NCBI GenBank assembly: GCA_963664845.1
Contig: OY761615.1
Coordinates: 1,984,001 to 2,048,000 of the forward strand
From: CAIYTF01 sp963664845
Lineage (GTDB): Bacteria; Bacteroidota; Ignavibacteria; Ignavibacteriales; Ignavibacteriaceae
Direction: 5' to 3'
Length of the DNA stretch: 64,000 nt
Shown: positions 55,336 to 64,000 of the stretch, piece after piece
Layout: each line of letters opens with the position of its first letter
How positions within the stretch are numbered: the stretch's first letter is position 1
Position numbers and translations under genes: made by a program
Notes under the pieces: model-generated
Told to the model about the DNA's origin: nothing
Seen by the model: the letters and a program-made list of their open reading frames with translations, nothing else
Database searches by the model: none

Positions 55336-55815
55336 TCACTGACCTTGCCGAAGCGCCGCTCGCAGGTGATGATGCAAATGCTCGAAATAGTCCCTTATGA
55401 AATAAACCAGGGTAGCCGGACTATCCTGAGGAACGGGATTGAATGCAAGCAGGTGCAAATTATGTCTTGCCCGCTCTTTATTCAAAATGTCATCCGGAAC
55501 TGAGGATATCGCGTGGATAAGAACAAGATTAAAATATTTCCACAGGTTAAGAATCTCAAGCCAGTTGGCTTGTTGATATCCGCCTGCTTTGACCCAAGCA
55601 TTCTGATCATACCCCGGGAAGATCAATTCATCGGTGAACTGTGCCCGGATAAACCGCTGGTGGTTATTCGATGCGGAATCAATCAGGTGCCCAACGATCT
55701 CCTTTACTGACCAGCTGTTCCCGGTCTTTGCCGAAACATTGGCCTTGTTCAGTGTACTCAGTTTGGCATAAGCCTCAATAATTGCGGTTCTTTGTTGTTC
55801 AAGAAAACTCTGCAT
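55336..55815 (-). CDS. DinB-family (four-helix bundle) protein
   Basis: 159 residues of the DinB/YfiT fold. Potential metal ligands are His in VKEIVGHLIDSASNNHQRF (about residue 43) and the C-terminal DYFEHLHHHLRAAL pair. The family includes damage-inducible proteins and metal-dependent thiol transferases; most have no proven activity. It stands alone between the exporter operon and two GT-C-like genes. Confidence 0.82.
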   Translation of the reverse strand: MQSFLEQQRTAIIEAYAKLSTLNKANVSAKTGNSWSVKEIVGHLIDSASNNHQRFIRAQFTDELIFPGYDQNAWVKAGGYQQANWLEILNLWKYFNLVLIHAISSVPDDILNKERARHNLHLLAFNPVPQDSPATLVYFIRDYFEHLHHHLRAALRQGQ

Positions 55816-56144
55816 ACGGTCTTTCCTTATTCTAATTGAACTTATTCGAATATGATAATACTTACCTCCGGTAAAATGTACAGCCAGGGCGTGATTTTCA
55901 TAATCCTATCCACAAAATAATTAAACAAATATTTATTGGGAATATTATAACCTATAAAAGTGTGGTCATAAAAAGTGCCCGGATTTGAGTCCATCTGGCA
56001 TTTCCGCGAAACGGGAAGGACTGCACTTTCGATGAAAAGTTCAGAGAACTGGATTATTGTAATGTTCCTCTACCCTCTCATCTAACCAAAATATTTCGTA
56101 GTTTTGGGTTACAGCTACAATACTCTCATTAATTTATATGCGAA
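55816..56144. other. Intergenic region between divergent DinB and GT-C-like genes
   Basis: AT-rich, 329 bases, no gene. It must contain promoters for both flanking genes; none is clear enough to call. Confidence 0.45.
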
Positions 56145-57668
56145 ATGATTACGGCACCCAAAGCACATATCACAGGTAAGATTGTTCCTCTCCTAACAGG
56201 CGCCATCGCTGTATGGGCTGCCATTTTGCTTCTTCCCATCACGTATGTTTTACATTTTTCGCTGGATGACTCCTATTTCTACCTGAAAACTGCTTTGCAC
56301 TTTGCACAGGGGCATGGTTCAACATTTGACGGTATAAACCCGACAAATGGCTACCATCCGTTATGGTTTTTCATTCTGGCCGGTTTCTACAAACTCATTC
56401 TCCTTTTCGGTCAACCTTCGCCGGAACTTTTATATCGGCTTACCTTTATTCTCACTACCTGCATTACAGGCGTATCCTTTTATTTTATTGATAAGTTTTT
56501 AGACGTCACTTGGCAGAATAAACCGCCTGCATTTATGAAACCGGCAGTTTTTATTCTTCTCGCGGTAATGATCTTCGTCAATTTCATCGGTTTTGAACTA
56601 CAGGTCGGAATGATGGTGCTGAGTGCCTTGCTGTTCTTCCGTACACAGACGAAAAATCTCTACGTTTTAAAGGGACTGTTATTGGGGCTGCTTTGTCTGG
56701 CGCGGATTGACTATACCTTCTTACTGGTGCCCCTGTTACTGTGGTTCGAGATCCGAGATATGCAGAGGCTTAATCAACGGAAAAATATTTTTCTTCTGTT
56801 CATGTTCCCGTTGGCCTTTATGTCGCTTTATGTGGCAATGAATTACCATTTCTTTGGCAGACCGCAAACCACCAGTTCGTATATCGAATTTAAACCAGCG
56901 GAATTCCTGCTCCTCAAAAATTTACTGACCCCACTTAACGATCCCATTCGCTTTGGATTCTTGGTGTTTGGCCTGTTGAGTGGTTTACCCTGGTTCTTTG
57001 TTGCAAGGAAGGTCCCGCTTTATGGAAAGCCGGCACAACATATAAAGGACATTGCATTGCTGTGGATTGCAGGATTTATATTCATCGTTTTTCATATGTG
57101 CTTTAATATTAGTGGTGCGCGGGAATGGTATTTCGGTGTTTTTAACCTGTGCGGAATATTGCTTTTTGCGCATCTGTTCTCGATTCGCAGGAAATTGTCC
57201 ATTATGTTGTTCTCCGCTTCAGCGGCTGTTCTGGTTTTATACCTGACGGTTTTTCGCATCAACTATTACAATTTTGATGATGCATATAACTACGCGCTGC
57301 TGGTTAAGAAAAACACTCCTGAGAATGCGGTCATTTACCAATTTGATCTTTGTGGCTTCATCTCTTTTTATTCGGAGCGGAATGTTATCAATGGAGACGG
57401 TTTGATCAACAGCTTTGAATATATCGAATGCCTAAAGGCCGACAGGCTGGCCGTTTTTTTCGGTAAGCACCCCTATGATTTTTACAGCACGTATTCCTTT
57501 AGTCCTTTCCCGACTAACGGCATATTCTCCGAGAACAATTTTTATCATGGGACTTATTCAATGCAGTTTCACGCACGCGATGTGGTGGTAACCTCGCCAA
57601 GAATGCATGGTGGGATATTCAGGAAAAAATTCGGTACATTCTACCTATTCAGGAACGTTTCAAAATGA
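56145..57668 (+). CDS. Polytopic membrane protein, GT-C glycosyltransferase-like, paralogue 1
   Basis: 507 residues with about ten hydrophobic helices. The first periplasmic loop has the acidic motif LDDSYFYLKTALHFAQGHG (about 43-61), then GINPTNGYHPLWFF, as in GT-C enzymes of the ArnT/PMT type that take sugars from polyprenyl-phosphate donors. The C-terminal soluble part begins VKKNTPENAVIYQFDLCGFI. The next gene has a similar layout (LDDPYIHMTLARNIL). The acceptor and sugar are unknown. The prenyl-phosphate sugar gene at 23297 could supply a donor, but they are far apart. Confidence 0.72.
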   Translation: MITAPKAHITGKIVPLLTGAIAVWAAILLLPITYVLHFSLDDSYFYLKTALHFAQGHGSTFDGINPTNGYHPLWFFILAGFYKLILLFGQPSPELLYRLTFILTTCITGVSFYFIDKFLDVTWQNKPPAFMKPAVFILLAVMIFVNFIGFELQVGMMVLSALLFFRTQTKNLYVLKGLLLGLLCLARIDYTFLLVPLLLWFEIRDMQRLNQRKNIFLLFMFPLAFMSLYVAMNYHFFGRPQTTSSYIEFKPAEFLLLKNLLTPLNDPIRFGFLVFGLLSGLPWFFVARKVPLYGKPAQHIKDIALLWIAGFIFIVFHMCFNISGAREWYFGVFNLCGILLFAHLFSIRRKLSIMLFSASAAVLVLYLTVFRINYYNFDDAYNYALLVKKNTPENAVIYQFDLCGFISFYSERNVINGDGLINSFEYIECLKADRLAVFFGKHPYDFYSTYSFSPFPTNGIFSENNFYHGTYSMQFHARDVVVTSPRMHGGIFRKKFGTFYLFRNVSK

Positions 57669-57725
57669 TGATACACTTCCACTGCTTTTGGTCGATAATT
57701 TCATTTGTTAGGGGCTTGTTATCCA

Positions 57726-59264
57726 ATGACTGATAAAAAAACGCTGCAGCTTTTACTAGCCCTCTATCTGTTTGCGGCATTGGCAATGTATCTGATGATA
57801 CTCTTCCTCAACGGAGGAAACTTCACCTATTCACTTGACGATCCCTATATACATATGACTCTCGCCCGGAATATACTTAGCGGACACTATGGCATACAGC
57901 CGGGTGAATATTCGTCCCCGTCCTCAAGTATACTATGGCCGTTCATACTTACGGTGTTCTCAAAAGCTTCCTTTTTTCTATTCCTCCCCTGGTTTCTGAA
58001 CCTCTGTTTTGCTCTGTTGCAAATCATCTGTTTTTATAAAACAGTGACAGAGCTGATTCTTCCCGGTAAACGCATTTCATCGGCAGCATTATTTTTACTC
58101 ATTGCAATGCTGACGGTTGCTTCAAATTCTCTTGGTTTGCTTTTCACGGGCATGGAACACTCGCTGCAAGTGTTGCTGATAGTGTATCTGGTGTATGAAT
58201 TTCTGAAAATGACTGAGGGCGGTGAGCTTGGCGTGTGGGTATGGATTATCGTTATTGCCTCACCGCTTATACGGTACGAAAACCTTGGAATGTCACTGTT
58301 GTTTGTTCTGCTGCTCTTCCATCGCCGCAACTATTACAAAGCAATTCTCCTGGGTGTGTGTATTGCTGTCCCGCTGGTCGTTTTTTCTTTCTTCCTGCAC
58401 TCACTTGAGCTTCCGTTGCTGCCGCTTTCAATTCTGAAGAAGAGTAATGTTTTTCAGGACCGGTCTTTTATTGGCAATATCCCTGGAAATTTTCTCTCCG
58501 GGTTCAGGTCGACCTACGGAAGGTTTCTGCTCCCGTTTTATTTCCTCTATGCAATTCTGTTTGCTCTGAAATTGCGAAACGCAGAAAGAAAATTATCCGT
58601 TGTTGCACTTGCCGGTCTGTTCCTTATCCTGTTTCATTTTGCGGGTGGCAAATTTGGCGGATTTGGAAGATATGAAGTGTATTGCGGAGTTGCAGTTCAA
58701 CTGCTTCTGCTGTATCTCTATCGTGATTTTATCGCAGGCGCATTAACAGCCTTCAAGCTGCGGCATGGTGTTGCGGCAATGCTGATATTAATAAATCTCC
58801 TGCCCTATTTGGGCACAGCATATGCAACGCCGCGGGCTGCACACAATATATATCAGGAACAATTTCAGATGGCAAGATTCGTCAGGCAGTTCTGCCCGGT
58901 TACTGCCGCTGCAAATGATATAGGGTTGGTGACTTATGAAAATAAAAACTACGTGCTCGATTTGGTGGGGCTTGCCAATAAAGAGACTCAGGATCTGATG
59001 ACGGATTCCACAGGCGTGAAATTACAAACCCTCATAGCCAAATACAACATAAAGCTGGTGATGATCTATAAAGAATGGTTCCCCGCCATTCCCGGTTCCT
59101 GGACTGAACTGGGAACCATGAGAATAGGCGGGAAAATAATATTCATTGGTCCTAAAGTGGTTTTCTATGCAGTTAACAAACAGGAAGTGGAGCTGTTTGA
59201 AAATGCTTTGAAAAGCTTCAGCGCAACACTTCCTACTGGAACCGGTTTCGAATTTGCGAAATGA
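57726..59264 (+). CDS. Polytopic membrane protein, GT-C glycosyltransferase-like, paralogue 2
   Basis: 512 residues from the ATG at 57726, preceded by AGGGG; an upstream TTG would add seven residues. About ten membrane helices. The first loop has YSLDDPYIHMTLARNILSGH (DDPY motif of GT-C enzymes), then YSSPSSSILWPFIL. The C-terminal soluble part includes AANDIGLVTYENKNYVLDLV. It lies 57 bases after a similar gene, so the pair probably arose by duplication and may modify the same glycan. Specific function not assignable. Confidence 0.72.
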   Translation: MTDKKTLQLLLALYLFAALAMYLMILFLNGGNFTYSLDDPYIHMTLARNILSGHYGIQPGEYSSPSSSILWPFILTVFSKASFFLFLPWFLNLCFALLQIICFYKTVTELILPGKRISSAALFLLIAMLTVASNSLGLLFTGMEHSLQVLLIVYLVYEFLKMTEGGELGVWVWIIVIASPLIRYENLGMSLLFVLLLFHRRNYYKAILLGVCIAVPLVVFSFFLHSLELPLLPLSILKKSNVFQDRSFIGNIPGNFLSGFRSTYGRFLLPFYFLYAILFALKLRNAERKLSVVALAGLFLILFHFAGGKFGGFGRYEVYCGVAVQLLLLYLYRDFIAGALTAFKLRHGVAAMLILINLLPYLGTAYATPRAAHNIYQEQFQMARFVRQFCPVTAAANDIGLVTYENKNYVLDLVGLANKETQDLMTDSTGVKLQTLIAKYNIKLVMIYKEWFPAIPGSWTELGTMRIGGKIIFIGPKVVFYAVNKQEVELFENALKSFSATLPTGTGFEFAK

Positions 59265-59307
59265 GATTCGCTTCGCGTGTTATAAATAACCGGTCGGCAC
59301 CGAGCCA

Positions 59308-60027
59308 TTATGCTCCATAAACGAATTCCATTGCTACATCAAAAAGGATCAGTTCTGCATCATCGCTGCTGCTGATAACGTATTCGCCGGATTCTTCAAT
59401 AAGCAGTGCATCGCCGGCCAATGCAGCAACATTTTCTATTGTCACAGATCCTGTGATGATTTGAATATACATACCTCGGCCTTCACGCAAAACATGAGTC
59501 AACGACTTTCCTTTCTCCAGACGCGAGACGGACATATGCGCATCCTGACTGACAAACACGGTATTCTCTTCGCCATCAGGTGAAGCAACCTTGAGCAGTT
59601 TATTTAATTTGTCTTCAAAGGCAACTTTGATTTGCTCATAATAAGGCTCAAGACCTTTCCTGTTGGGCATTATCCACGTCTGGAAAAGATGCACAGGGGT
59701 TTCAAGTGACGGATTATATTCGGAATGATAGACGCCGCGTCCTGCGCTCATCTTCTGAACTTCATTTGTGTGTATAACTTCCTTTGTGCCCATACTGTCC
59801 TTATGCTCAAGTTCACCGGATACCACGTAGGTGATTATCTCCATATCCTTGTGCGGGTGAGTTGGGAAGCCTTCGCCGGGAGCCACCACATCGTCGTTGA
59901 GAACACGCAACGGGCCAAAGTGAACCATGTTCGGATTATTAAAATCACCGAACGAAAAACTGTGGTAACTTTTCAACCAACCAATGTCGGTTAATCCTCT
60001 GTCTGAACTTTTTTTAACCTGTACCAT
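59308..60027 (-). CDS. Pirin-family protein (bicupin)
   Basis: 239 residues, typical of bacterial pirins such as YhhW. The N-terminal cupin has the metal site FPTHPHKDMEIITYVVSGEL (about 55-74) with EHKDSMG; family marks WLKSYHSFSFG and VHFGPLRVLNDD precede it. YhhW oxidises quercetin; natural substrates are mostly unknown. The C-terminal cupin starts after about 150. The MarR regulator gene lies 145 bases upstream on the same strand, and a shared AT-rich motif (60134-60146) suggests control by it. Confidence 0.92.
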   Translation of the reverse strand: MVQVKKSSDRGLTDIGWLKSYHSFSFGDFNNPNMVHFGPLRVLNDDVVAPGEGFPTHPHKDMEIITYVVSGELEHKDSMGTKEVIHTNEVQKMSAGRGVYHSEYNPSLETPVHLFQTWIMPNRKGLEPYYEQIKVAFEDKLNKLLKVASPDGEENTVFVSQDAHMSVSRLEKGKSLTHVLREGRGMYIQIITGSVTIENVAALAGDALLIEESGEYVISSSDDAELILFDVAMEFVYGA

Positions 60028-60133
60028 AACTATTTATTCCTTCTATTTTTAAATCTCAAAGCAACAATTCACGTTGCTGTTTGCAGAATGCCATGCAATC
60101 ATACCGGCGGCAATATAATAAGCAAAATATACA

Positions 60134-60146
60134 CATTAAATATTTT
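60134..60146. promoter_or_regulatory. Candidate MarR operator upstream of the pirin gene
   Basis: CATTAAATATTTT, identical to 60644-60656 upstream of the MarR gene. It lies about 107 bases before the pirin start and just after the MarR stop. Confidence 0.4.
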
Positions 60147-60172
60147 GATGTCGTAATATGTAGGCAAAAAAA

Positions 60173-60622
60173 CTACTGAAGTGCCTTCCCCAATTTTTTC
60201 AATAGCTGACTAAGTGTAGCAATCTCTTCATCACTGAGAACAGAGGCAAATTTGGCAACGTCTTCCGCATGTTTGGGGAATATTTCCTCAAAAAGCGCCT
60301 GACCTTTTTCGGTAAGTTCCACAATAATCGTGCGCCTGTCTTCAACGGAGTGAATGCGTCGTACCATTTTGTCCCGTTCCAAATTATCCACTACCAAAGT
60401 CATGTTGCCGCCGCTTACAAGCTGTTTCCTGCAAAGTGAACCTATGGTCATTGGCCCAAGATGTCCAAGCGTCTCGAGTACGCCAAATTGTGGTTCTGTA
60501 AGTCCAAAGGAACGGATACTTTCGTTTGTCTTCTTCCCAAAAGTTGAATATGCTCTGGCCAATTTAACCCACATGGAGAGAGCATTGTCTATTTTTTTAC
60601 CGTATTTTTCGGTTGAGCGCAT
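60173..60622 (-). CDS. MarR-family transcriptional regulator
   Basis: 149 residues, one winged helix-turn-helix with dimerisation helices at both ends. Recognition region: GPMTIGSLCRKQLVSGGNMT (about 56-75), followed by the wing LERDKMVRRIHSVEDRRTII (about 82-101) with the conserved D-R-R. MarR dimers usually repress nearby genes until a phenolic ligand or oxidant is bound. The pirin gene is downstream on the same strand, and recQ diverges upstream. An AT-rich motif shared by both upstream regions is a likely operator. Confidence 0.9.
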   Translation of the reverse strand: MRSTEKYGKKIDNALSMWVKLARAYSTFGKKTNESIRSFGLTEPQFGVLETLGHLGPMTIGSLCRKQLVSGGNMTLVVDNLERDKMVRRIHSVEDRRTIIVELTEKGQALFEEIFPKHAEDVAKFASVLSDEEIATLSQLLKKLGKALQ

Positions 60623-60632
60623 CAGATACTAT

Positions 60633-60656
60633 TAATTGATAATCATTAAATATTTT
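60633..60656. promoter_or_regulatory. Candidate MarR operator between MarR and recQ genes
   Basis: TTAATTGATAATCATTAA is nearly palindromic and runs into CATTAAATATTTT (60644-60656), the same 13 bases found before the pirin gene. It lies 22-34 bases upstream of the MarR start, where a repressor would block transcription. Confidence 0.45.
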
Positions 60657-60741
60657 AACCTTAAAATAAATTAGTTTAGCATAAATGTCAAGGGATTTCT
60701 TTTTTCTTCCCTCCTTCATGTGATTTCCCTAACTTTGGACC

Positions 60742-63345
60742 ATGATTTCCACAAAAGAAGCGCTCAAAGCATATTTCGGGTATGATGAATTCCGCCCAGG
60801 GCAGGAAGATATTATTCAATCCATACTCCTTGGAGAAAATGCACTGGCAGTACTACCCACTGGAGCGGGGAAATCCCTATGCTACCAGCTGCCAGCCCTC
60901 ATTGGCGACAACTTCTCAATAGTCATTTCCCCCCTTATTGCGCTTATGAAGGACCAGGTGGACAGCATGAACAAGGTCACTGTCACTGCCGACTTCATTA
61001 ACAGTTCAATGGATTTCCGGGAAATGGAAGCTGTTTTCCAACGCCTGGAAGCCGGAAAAACAAAGCTCCTTTATGTTGCCCCTGAGCGATTGGAAAACAT
61101 TCAGTTCGCCGATAGAATGAAAAGCCTCAGCCCAAACTACCTGTTTGTCGATGAAGCGCATTGCATTAGTGAATGGGGGCACAACTTCCGGCCGTCCTAC
61201 AGAAAGCTCCGCGAGTTTATCGAACACACCGAAATTGAAAAAGTTTCCGCATTCACTGCTACAGCAACTCCCGAGGTAATAAAAGACATTGTTGACCAAT
61301 TACAACTCAGGAAACCGCGCATCTTCGTCCGGGGATTCGAACGTGATAATCTTTCTATCTCCGTTACCGTAACAAAAAACAAACGCTTGAAACTTCTGGA
61401 GTTATTGAATCAGTATGGAACACCGGCTATCATTTATACTGCCTCCCGCAAGACTACAGAAGAAGTAAACGAATTTTTGCAGTTGAACAGGATCAAGTCA
61501 GCATATTATCACGCAGGCCTGCACCATATTCAAAGACGCCATGTTCAGGAATCATTCATCGCAGGCAAGTTTCCCGTTATTGTTGCAACAAACGCGTTTG
61601 GTATGGGAATAGATAAACAAGATATAAGGTCGGTAATACATTACAACATGCCGGGCTCCATTGAAAATTACTATCAGGAGATTGGGCGCGCCGGTCGGGA
61701 CGGCCAGCCATCTTTTGCCGCGCTGTTGTTTGAGGATAAGGATGAAGACATACATAACTACTTTCTGCTCAATTCCTATCCAACCAAAGAACTGGTGCAC
61801 TCCATTTATAATTGTCTGTGCGACTATGCGCGCATTCCTGTCGGGCATATAACCGATCAGGAAATTCCCATCAACTACGATTATCTGAGAGTAACCACAC
61901 AGAAGCATGATCTGTCCAAGGCGCTGGTTCATGCATCCCTGCGAACGCTGGAAGAGGCCGGTTACCTGAGCCTGATCTCAGAATTTTCAAAACGCTTCGA
62001 GTTTCGTTTCAATACAAACGCAACTGCCCTAAAAAAATACGTGACAAACATATCTGACCACCGAAAAAAGCTGTTCATATTAACTATTCTCCGAAAATAT
62101 GGCAGCAATGCTTTTCAAAGGAGAACAACGTTCTCGCCCGCTGACCTGGCCTACGAACTTGATGTTGAACCGGAAACAGTTCACGGGTTTATGAATGATC
62201 TGAACAACAGCGGCTATATCGAATATACTGCCCCATCATTTGGTGAGGACACTGTAAGAATGCTGTCGCCCCGCATTCCTCCGCACCGGCTTGAAATTGA
62301 TTTTGAGAAGATCAATCGATTTTTCATGCACGCGAAAAGAAAACTGGAGACTATGAAGGACTTTGTATTCAATACTGATTGCAGGTTTGAGTTCATTCTT
62401 TCATACTTCGGCGAGGAGGCAAAGAACTATCGTTGCGGAAGGTGTGATAATTGCGTGACGCCACAGGCTATAAGCAATGCTGGACTTGAATACCTGCACG
62501 AGATTCTACTTAAAACCGTTTATGATTTCGGTGATGGGTTACAGAAAGCGAATATTCTTACCATACTCAAGGGCACTACCAAATCTCCCAAGTTTAAAAA
62601 TGCGCCCTCATTTGGTGTCTGTGCCAACTATACAAGCCATGAGTTGGGGGCTGTCCTCTTCAATCTTGAGCAGCAGGGGTATATAAAGACCGATGATAAA
62701 AATGGCAAAAAGGTAAGCGCAACAAACAGTGGAATTGAATTCCTGACGGAAAAAAAGCTGATCCAGCCAATTCTGCAAAACCGGGATTACGAAAAAGATT
62801 TGGAACTGTTTCATATGCTTCGGGAGGAGCGAACCAAGGTTGCTGCCAAATTTAATCAGGCAGTGTATCTTATTTGCAGCGATGAGATACTCAGGAAAGT
62901 GGTTGTGGAGAAACCCGCTTCGAAGTCAGCACTGTTGAATATTGAAGGCTTTACTGAACGCATGTTCAATAAATTTGGGGAAGAGATATTGCAGCTAACA
63001 GGGGGATTTCTTCAAAAAAGCCCGTCTGGAAAGAAGGATGATGATCAGTCAATACCGGAAAATGTGCTGGAAACGTATCGATTGCTTAAGGACGGTTACA
63101 AGCTAGGAGAAATTGCGGAGTTGCGCAGACAATCTGAGCCGGTAATTTCAATGCAAATTGAGTCAATACTGGAGATTGAACCGGGGATAGATGTTTCCCG
63201 GATAGTTGCCGATAATATAATTACTTTGGTGCGGGAACAATACGAGCGGGGCACTAAAGATTTGAAATCTATGAAAAAACTGATCAGGGAAAACGTTGGA
63301 TATCCCGCACTGCGCATTGCTATGGCAAAAGCAAAAAATGCCTAG
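60742..63345 (+). CDS. recQ: RecQ-family ATP-dependent DNA helicase
   Basis: 867 residues, longer than E. coli RecQ (about 610). Walker A is LPTGAGKS (Lys44), box II Asp137-EAH, then ISEWGHNFRPSY; motif VI is QEIGRAGRDGQP. The zinc domain ends YRCGRCDNC (about 570). An RQC winged helix, an HRDC-like segment (SALLNIEGFTERMFNKFGEEI) and a C-terminal HTH_40-type domain (RLLKDGYKLGEIAELRRQ) follow. It unwinds DNA 3' to 5' in recombination and fork repair. A TAACTTTG at 60730-60737 lies only 4 bases before the ATG, so the transcript may start very near it or elsewhere. Its TAG overlaps the stop of the convergent gene. Confidence 0.93.
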   Translation: MISTKEALKAYFGYDEFRPGQEDIIQSILLGENALAVLPTGAGKSLCYQLPALIGDNFSIVISPLIALMKDQVDSMNKVTVTADFINSSMDFREMEAVFQRLEAGKTKLLYVAPERLENIQFADRMKSLSPNYLFVDEAHCISEWGHNFRPSYRKLREFIEHTEIEKVSAFTATATPEVIKDIVDQLQLRKPRIFVRGFERDNLSISVTVTKNKRLKLLELLNQYGTPAIIYTASRKTTEEVNEFLQLNRIKSAYYHAGLHHIQRRHVQESFIAGKFPVIVATNAFGMGIDKQDIRSVIHYNMPGSIENYYQEIGRAGRDGQPSFAALLFEDKDEDIHNYFLLNSYPTKELVHSIYNCLCDYARIPVGHITDQEIPINYDYLRVTTQKHDLSKALVHASLRTLEEAGYLSLISEFSKRFEFRFNTNATALKKYVTNISDHRKKLFILTILRKYGSNAFQRRTTFSPADLAYELDVEPETVHGFMNDLNNSGYIEYTAPSFGEDTVRMLSPRIPPHRLEIDFEKINRFFMHAKRKLETMKDFVFNTDCRFEFILSYFGEEAKNYRCGRCDNCVTPQAISNAGLEYLHEILLKTVYDFGDGLQKANILTILKGTTKSPKFKNAPSFGVCANYTSHELGAVLFNLEQQGYIKTDDKNGKKVSATNSGIEFLTEKKLIQPILQNRDYEKDLELFHMLREERTKVAAKFNQAVYLICSDEILRKVVVEKPASKSALLNIEGFTERMFNKFGEEILQLTGGFLQKSPSGKKDDDQSIPENVLETYRLLKDGYKLGEIAELRRQSEPVISMQIESILEIEPGIDVSRIVADNIITLVREQYERGTKDLKSMKKLIRENVGYPALRIAMAKAKNA

Positions 63346-63653
63346 CTGTTCTGGCGTTTTTTCAGAATTGCGGCAGAGACTTTCTCAAAAAACGCATCCC
63401 AGCGGTCTGGGTCTTCACTGTAATATTGCAAGGTGTTTTGGTAGCGTTCAGGCGTTACCTTGTATTTTTTATTCAGTTCAGTCAGAATCTTTCCCGTAAC
63501 CACGGGGTCTTTGCCCAATGAATCCTGCGCCATGGTCAGGTCGATATAGAACGATACAAAGGTGTCTTCGGGTATCTTCGAATTGAATACTTTGCCGCAG
63601 CCGGCATAAAACATCCCCAATGCCAGCACCCAAATAATAAGCCGTTTATTCAT
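63342..63653 (-). CDS. Small lipoprotein, DUF4296-like
   Basis: 103 residues from the ATG at 63653, which gives a clean lipoprotein signal MNKRLIIWVLALGMFYAGC (lipid-bearing Cys19). The mature part is helical (DTFVSFYIDLTMAQDSL, then LNKKYKVTPERYQNTLQYYS and the end DAFFEKVSAAILKKR), as in DUF4296 lipoproteins of Bacteroidota. Function unknown. Its start overlaps the end of the rhomboid gene upstream, so the two are probably coupled. Its stop shares the CTAG with recQ. Confidence 0.7.
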   Translation of the reverse strand: MNKRLIIWVLALGMFYAGCGKVFNSKIPEDTFVSFYIDLTMAQDSLGKDPVVTGKILTELNKKYKVTPERYQNTLQYYSEDPDRWDAFFEKVSAAILKKRQNS

Positions 63654-63999
63654 TCTGCATCCGCTTGCTTGCCTCAAACAAAACCCGTTTTTCGCGTTCG
63701 CTTAAATTTTTATAGCCGGACTGACTGATCTTATCCAATATAGCATCAATCTCCTCCTGATCAACTTTAGCTTCTTCTGATTTACGGGCTTCATTGATAT
63801 CATAAAAAGAAGCATCCTGAACACGGGGCTCTTTGGCTCCAAATGAAGAAAAGGGTGACGATGGGCGTGAAGATGCTCCGGATTTGAAAAATGAACCGGT
63901 CGATGCACCACGACTGTTGCCCCGAATCGCATCCTTCAAGTTAAAACTGATCCCCGAATCAAACATCATATAGAGGAATCCGGTAATAGCACCGCCGAT
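63646..63999 (-). CDS. Rhomboid-family intramembrane protease, C-terminal part only
   Basis: The frame is open to the right window edge; codons before the internal ATG at 63969 read IGGAITGFLYMMFDSG, the last membrane helix of rhomboid proteases, which normally starts with the catalytic histidine (HxGGxxxGFLY) just beyond the window. After it comes a Ser/Gly-rich linker (GNSRGASTGSFF) and an acidic helical tail (DQEEIDAILDKISQSGYKNL, then SEREKRVLFEASKRM) typical of Bacteroidota/Ignavibacteria rhomboids. The gene is truncated only by the window. It overlaps the downstream lipoprotein start. Confidence 0.8.
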   Translation of the reverse strand: MGGAITGFLYMMFDSGISFNLKDAIRGNSRGASTGSFFKSGASSRPSSPFSSFGAKEPRVQDASFYDINEARKSEEAKVDQEEIDAILDKISQSGYKNLSEREKRVLFEASKRMQNE

Positions 64000-64000
64000 A

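Overview
The window looks like chromosomal DNA of a Bacteroidota-related (FCB group) bacterium, most likely of the Ignavibacteria type. Two secreted proteases end in the NYPNPFNP-type C-terminal sorting domain of the type IX secretion system (T9SS). Several promoters have a TAnnTTTG-like -10 box, and many genes have an AAGGAG-like Shine-Dalgarno sequence, which classical Bacteroidetes mostly lack. No rRNA, tRNA, CRISPR array, phage or complete insertion sequence was seen. Both window ends cut a gene: an M16 peptidase on the left and a rhomboid protease on the right.

Layout. 1-8650: inactive M16 subunit, YihX-like HAD phosphatase, long TPR protein (minus), then an overlapping operon PfkB kinase / RmlD-like reductase / exported GH13 amylase. 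8650-13680: accessory stretch with few genes (AraC-GyrI regulator, trmO, rpsT, nitroreductase) and much non-coding DNA; it holds a family of palindromic modules whose arms differ between copies but still pair, AATCAG-rich repeats, a small membrane-protein ORF and decayed coding remnants. 13685-22330: tight operon of GT4, WecG-family glycosyltransferase, giant C25 (gingipain/PorU-like) peptidase and an outer-membrane protein. 22600-25230 (minus): DUF1569, and a decaprenyl-phosphate phosphoribosyltransferase/epimerase pair. 25400-30000: xanthine dehydrogenase xdhAB and an SDR. 30165-37500: asparagine-synthase-like protein without the glutaminase cysteine, secDF, glycyl-tRNA synthetase. 37700-43390: envelope operon of TonB-receptor-like protein, exported YidD, two paralogous PGxGxxYTG membrane proteins, ACT protein, GT2. 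43500-48430: ada and a VOC protein, then (minus) a frameshifted T9SS subtilase and a beta-propeller lipoprotein. 49000-55000 (minus): fbp and the two halves of a heterodimeric ABC exporter separated by a 2-hydroxyacid dehydrogenase and a repeat-filled gap. 55300-64000: DinB protein, two GT-C-like membrane proteins, MarR/pirin pair, recQ, a small lipoprotein and the rhomboid end.

Envelope biogenesis and secretion dominate: SecDF for Sec export, T9SS cargo, polysaccharide glycosyltransferases, prenyl-phosphate sugar synthesis, YidD and ABC export. The best leads are the covarying palindromic modules at 9444-9693, the glycosyltransferase/C25 operon, the split heterodimeric exporter, the shared MarR/pirin motif, the exported YidD, and the frameshifted subtilase.
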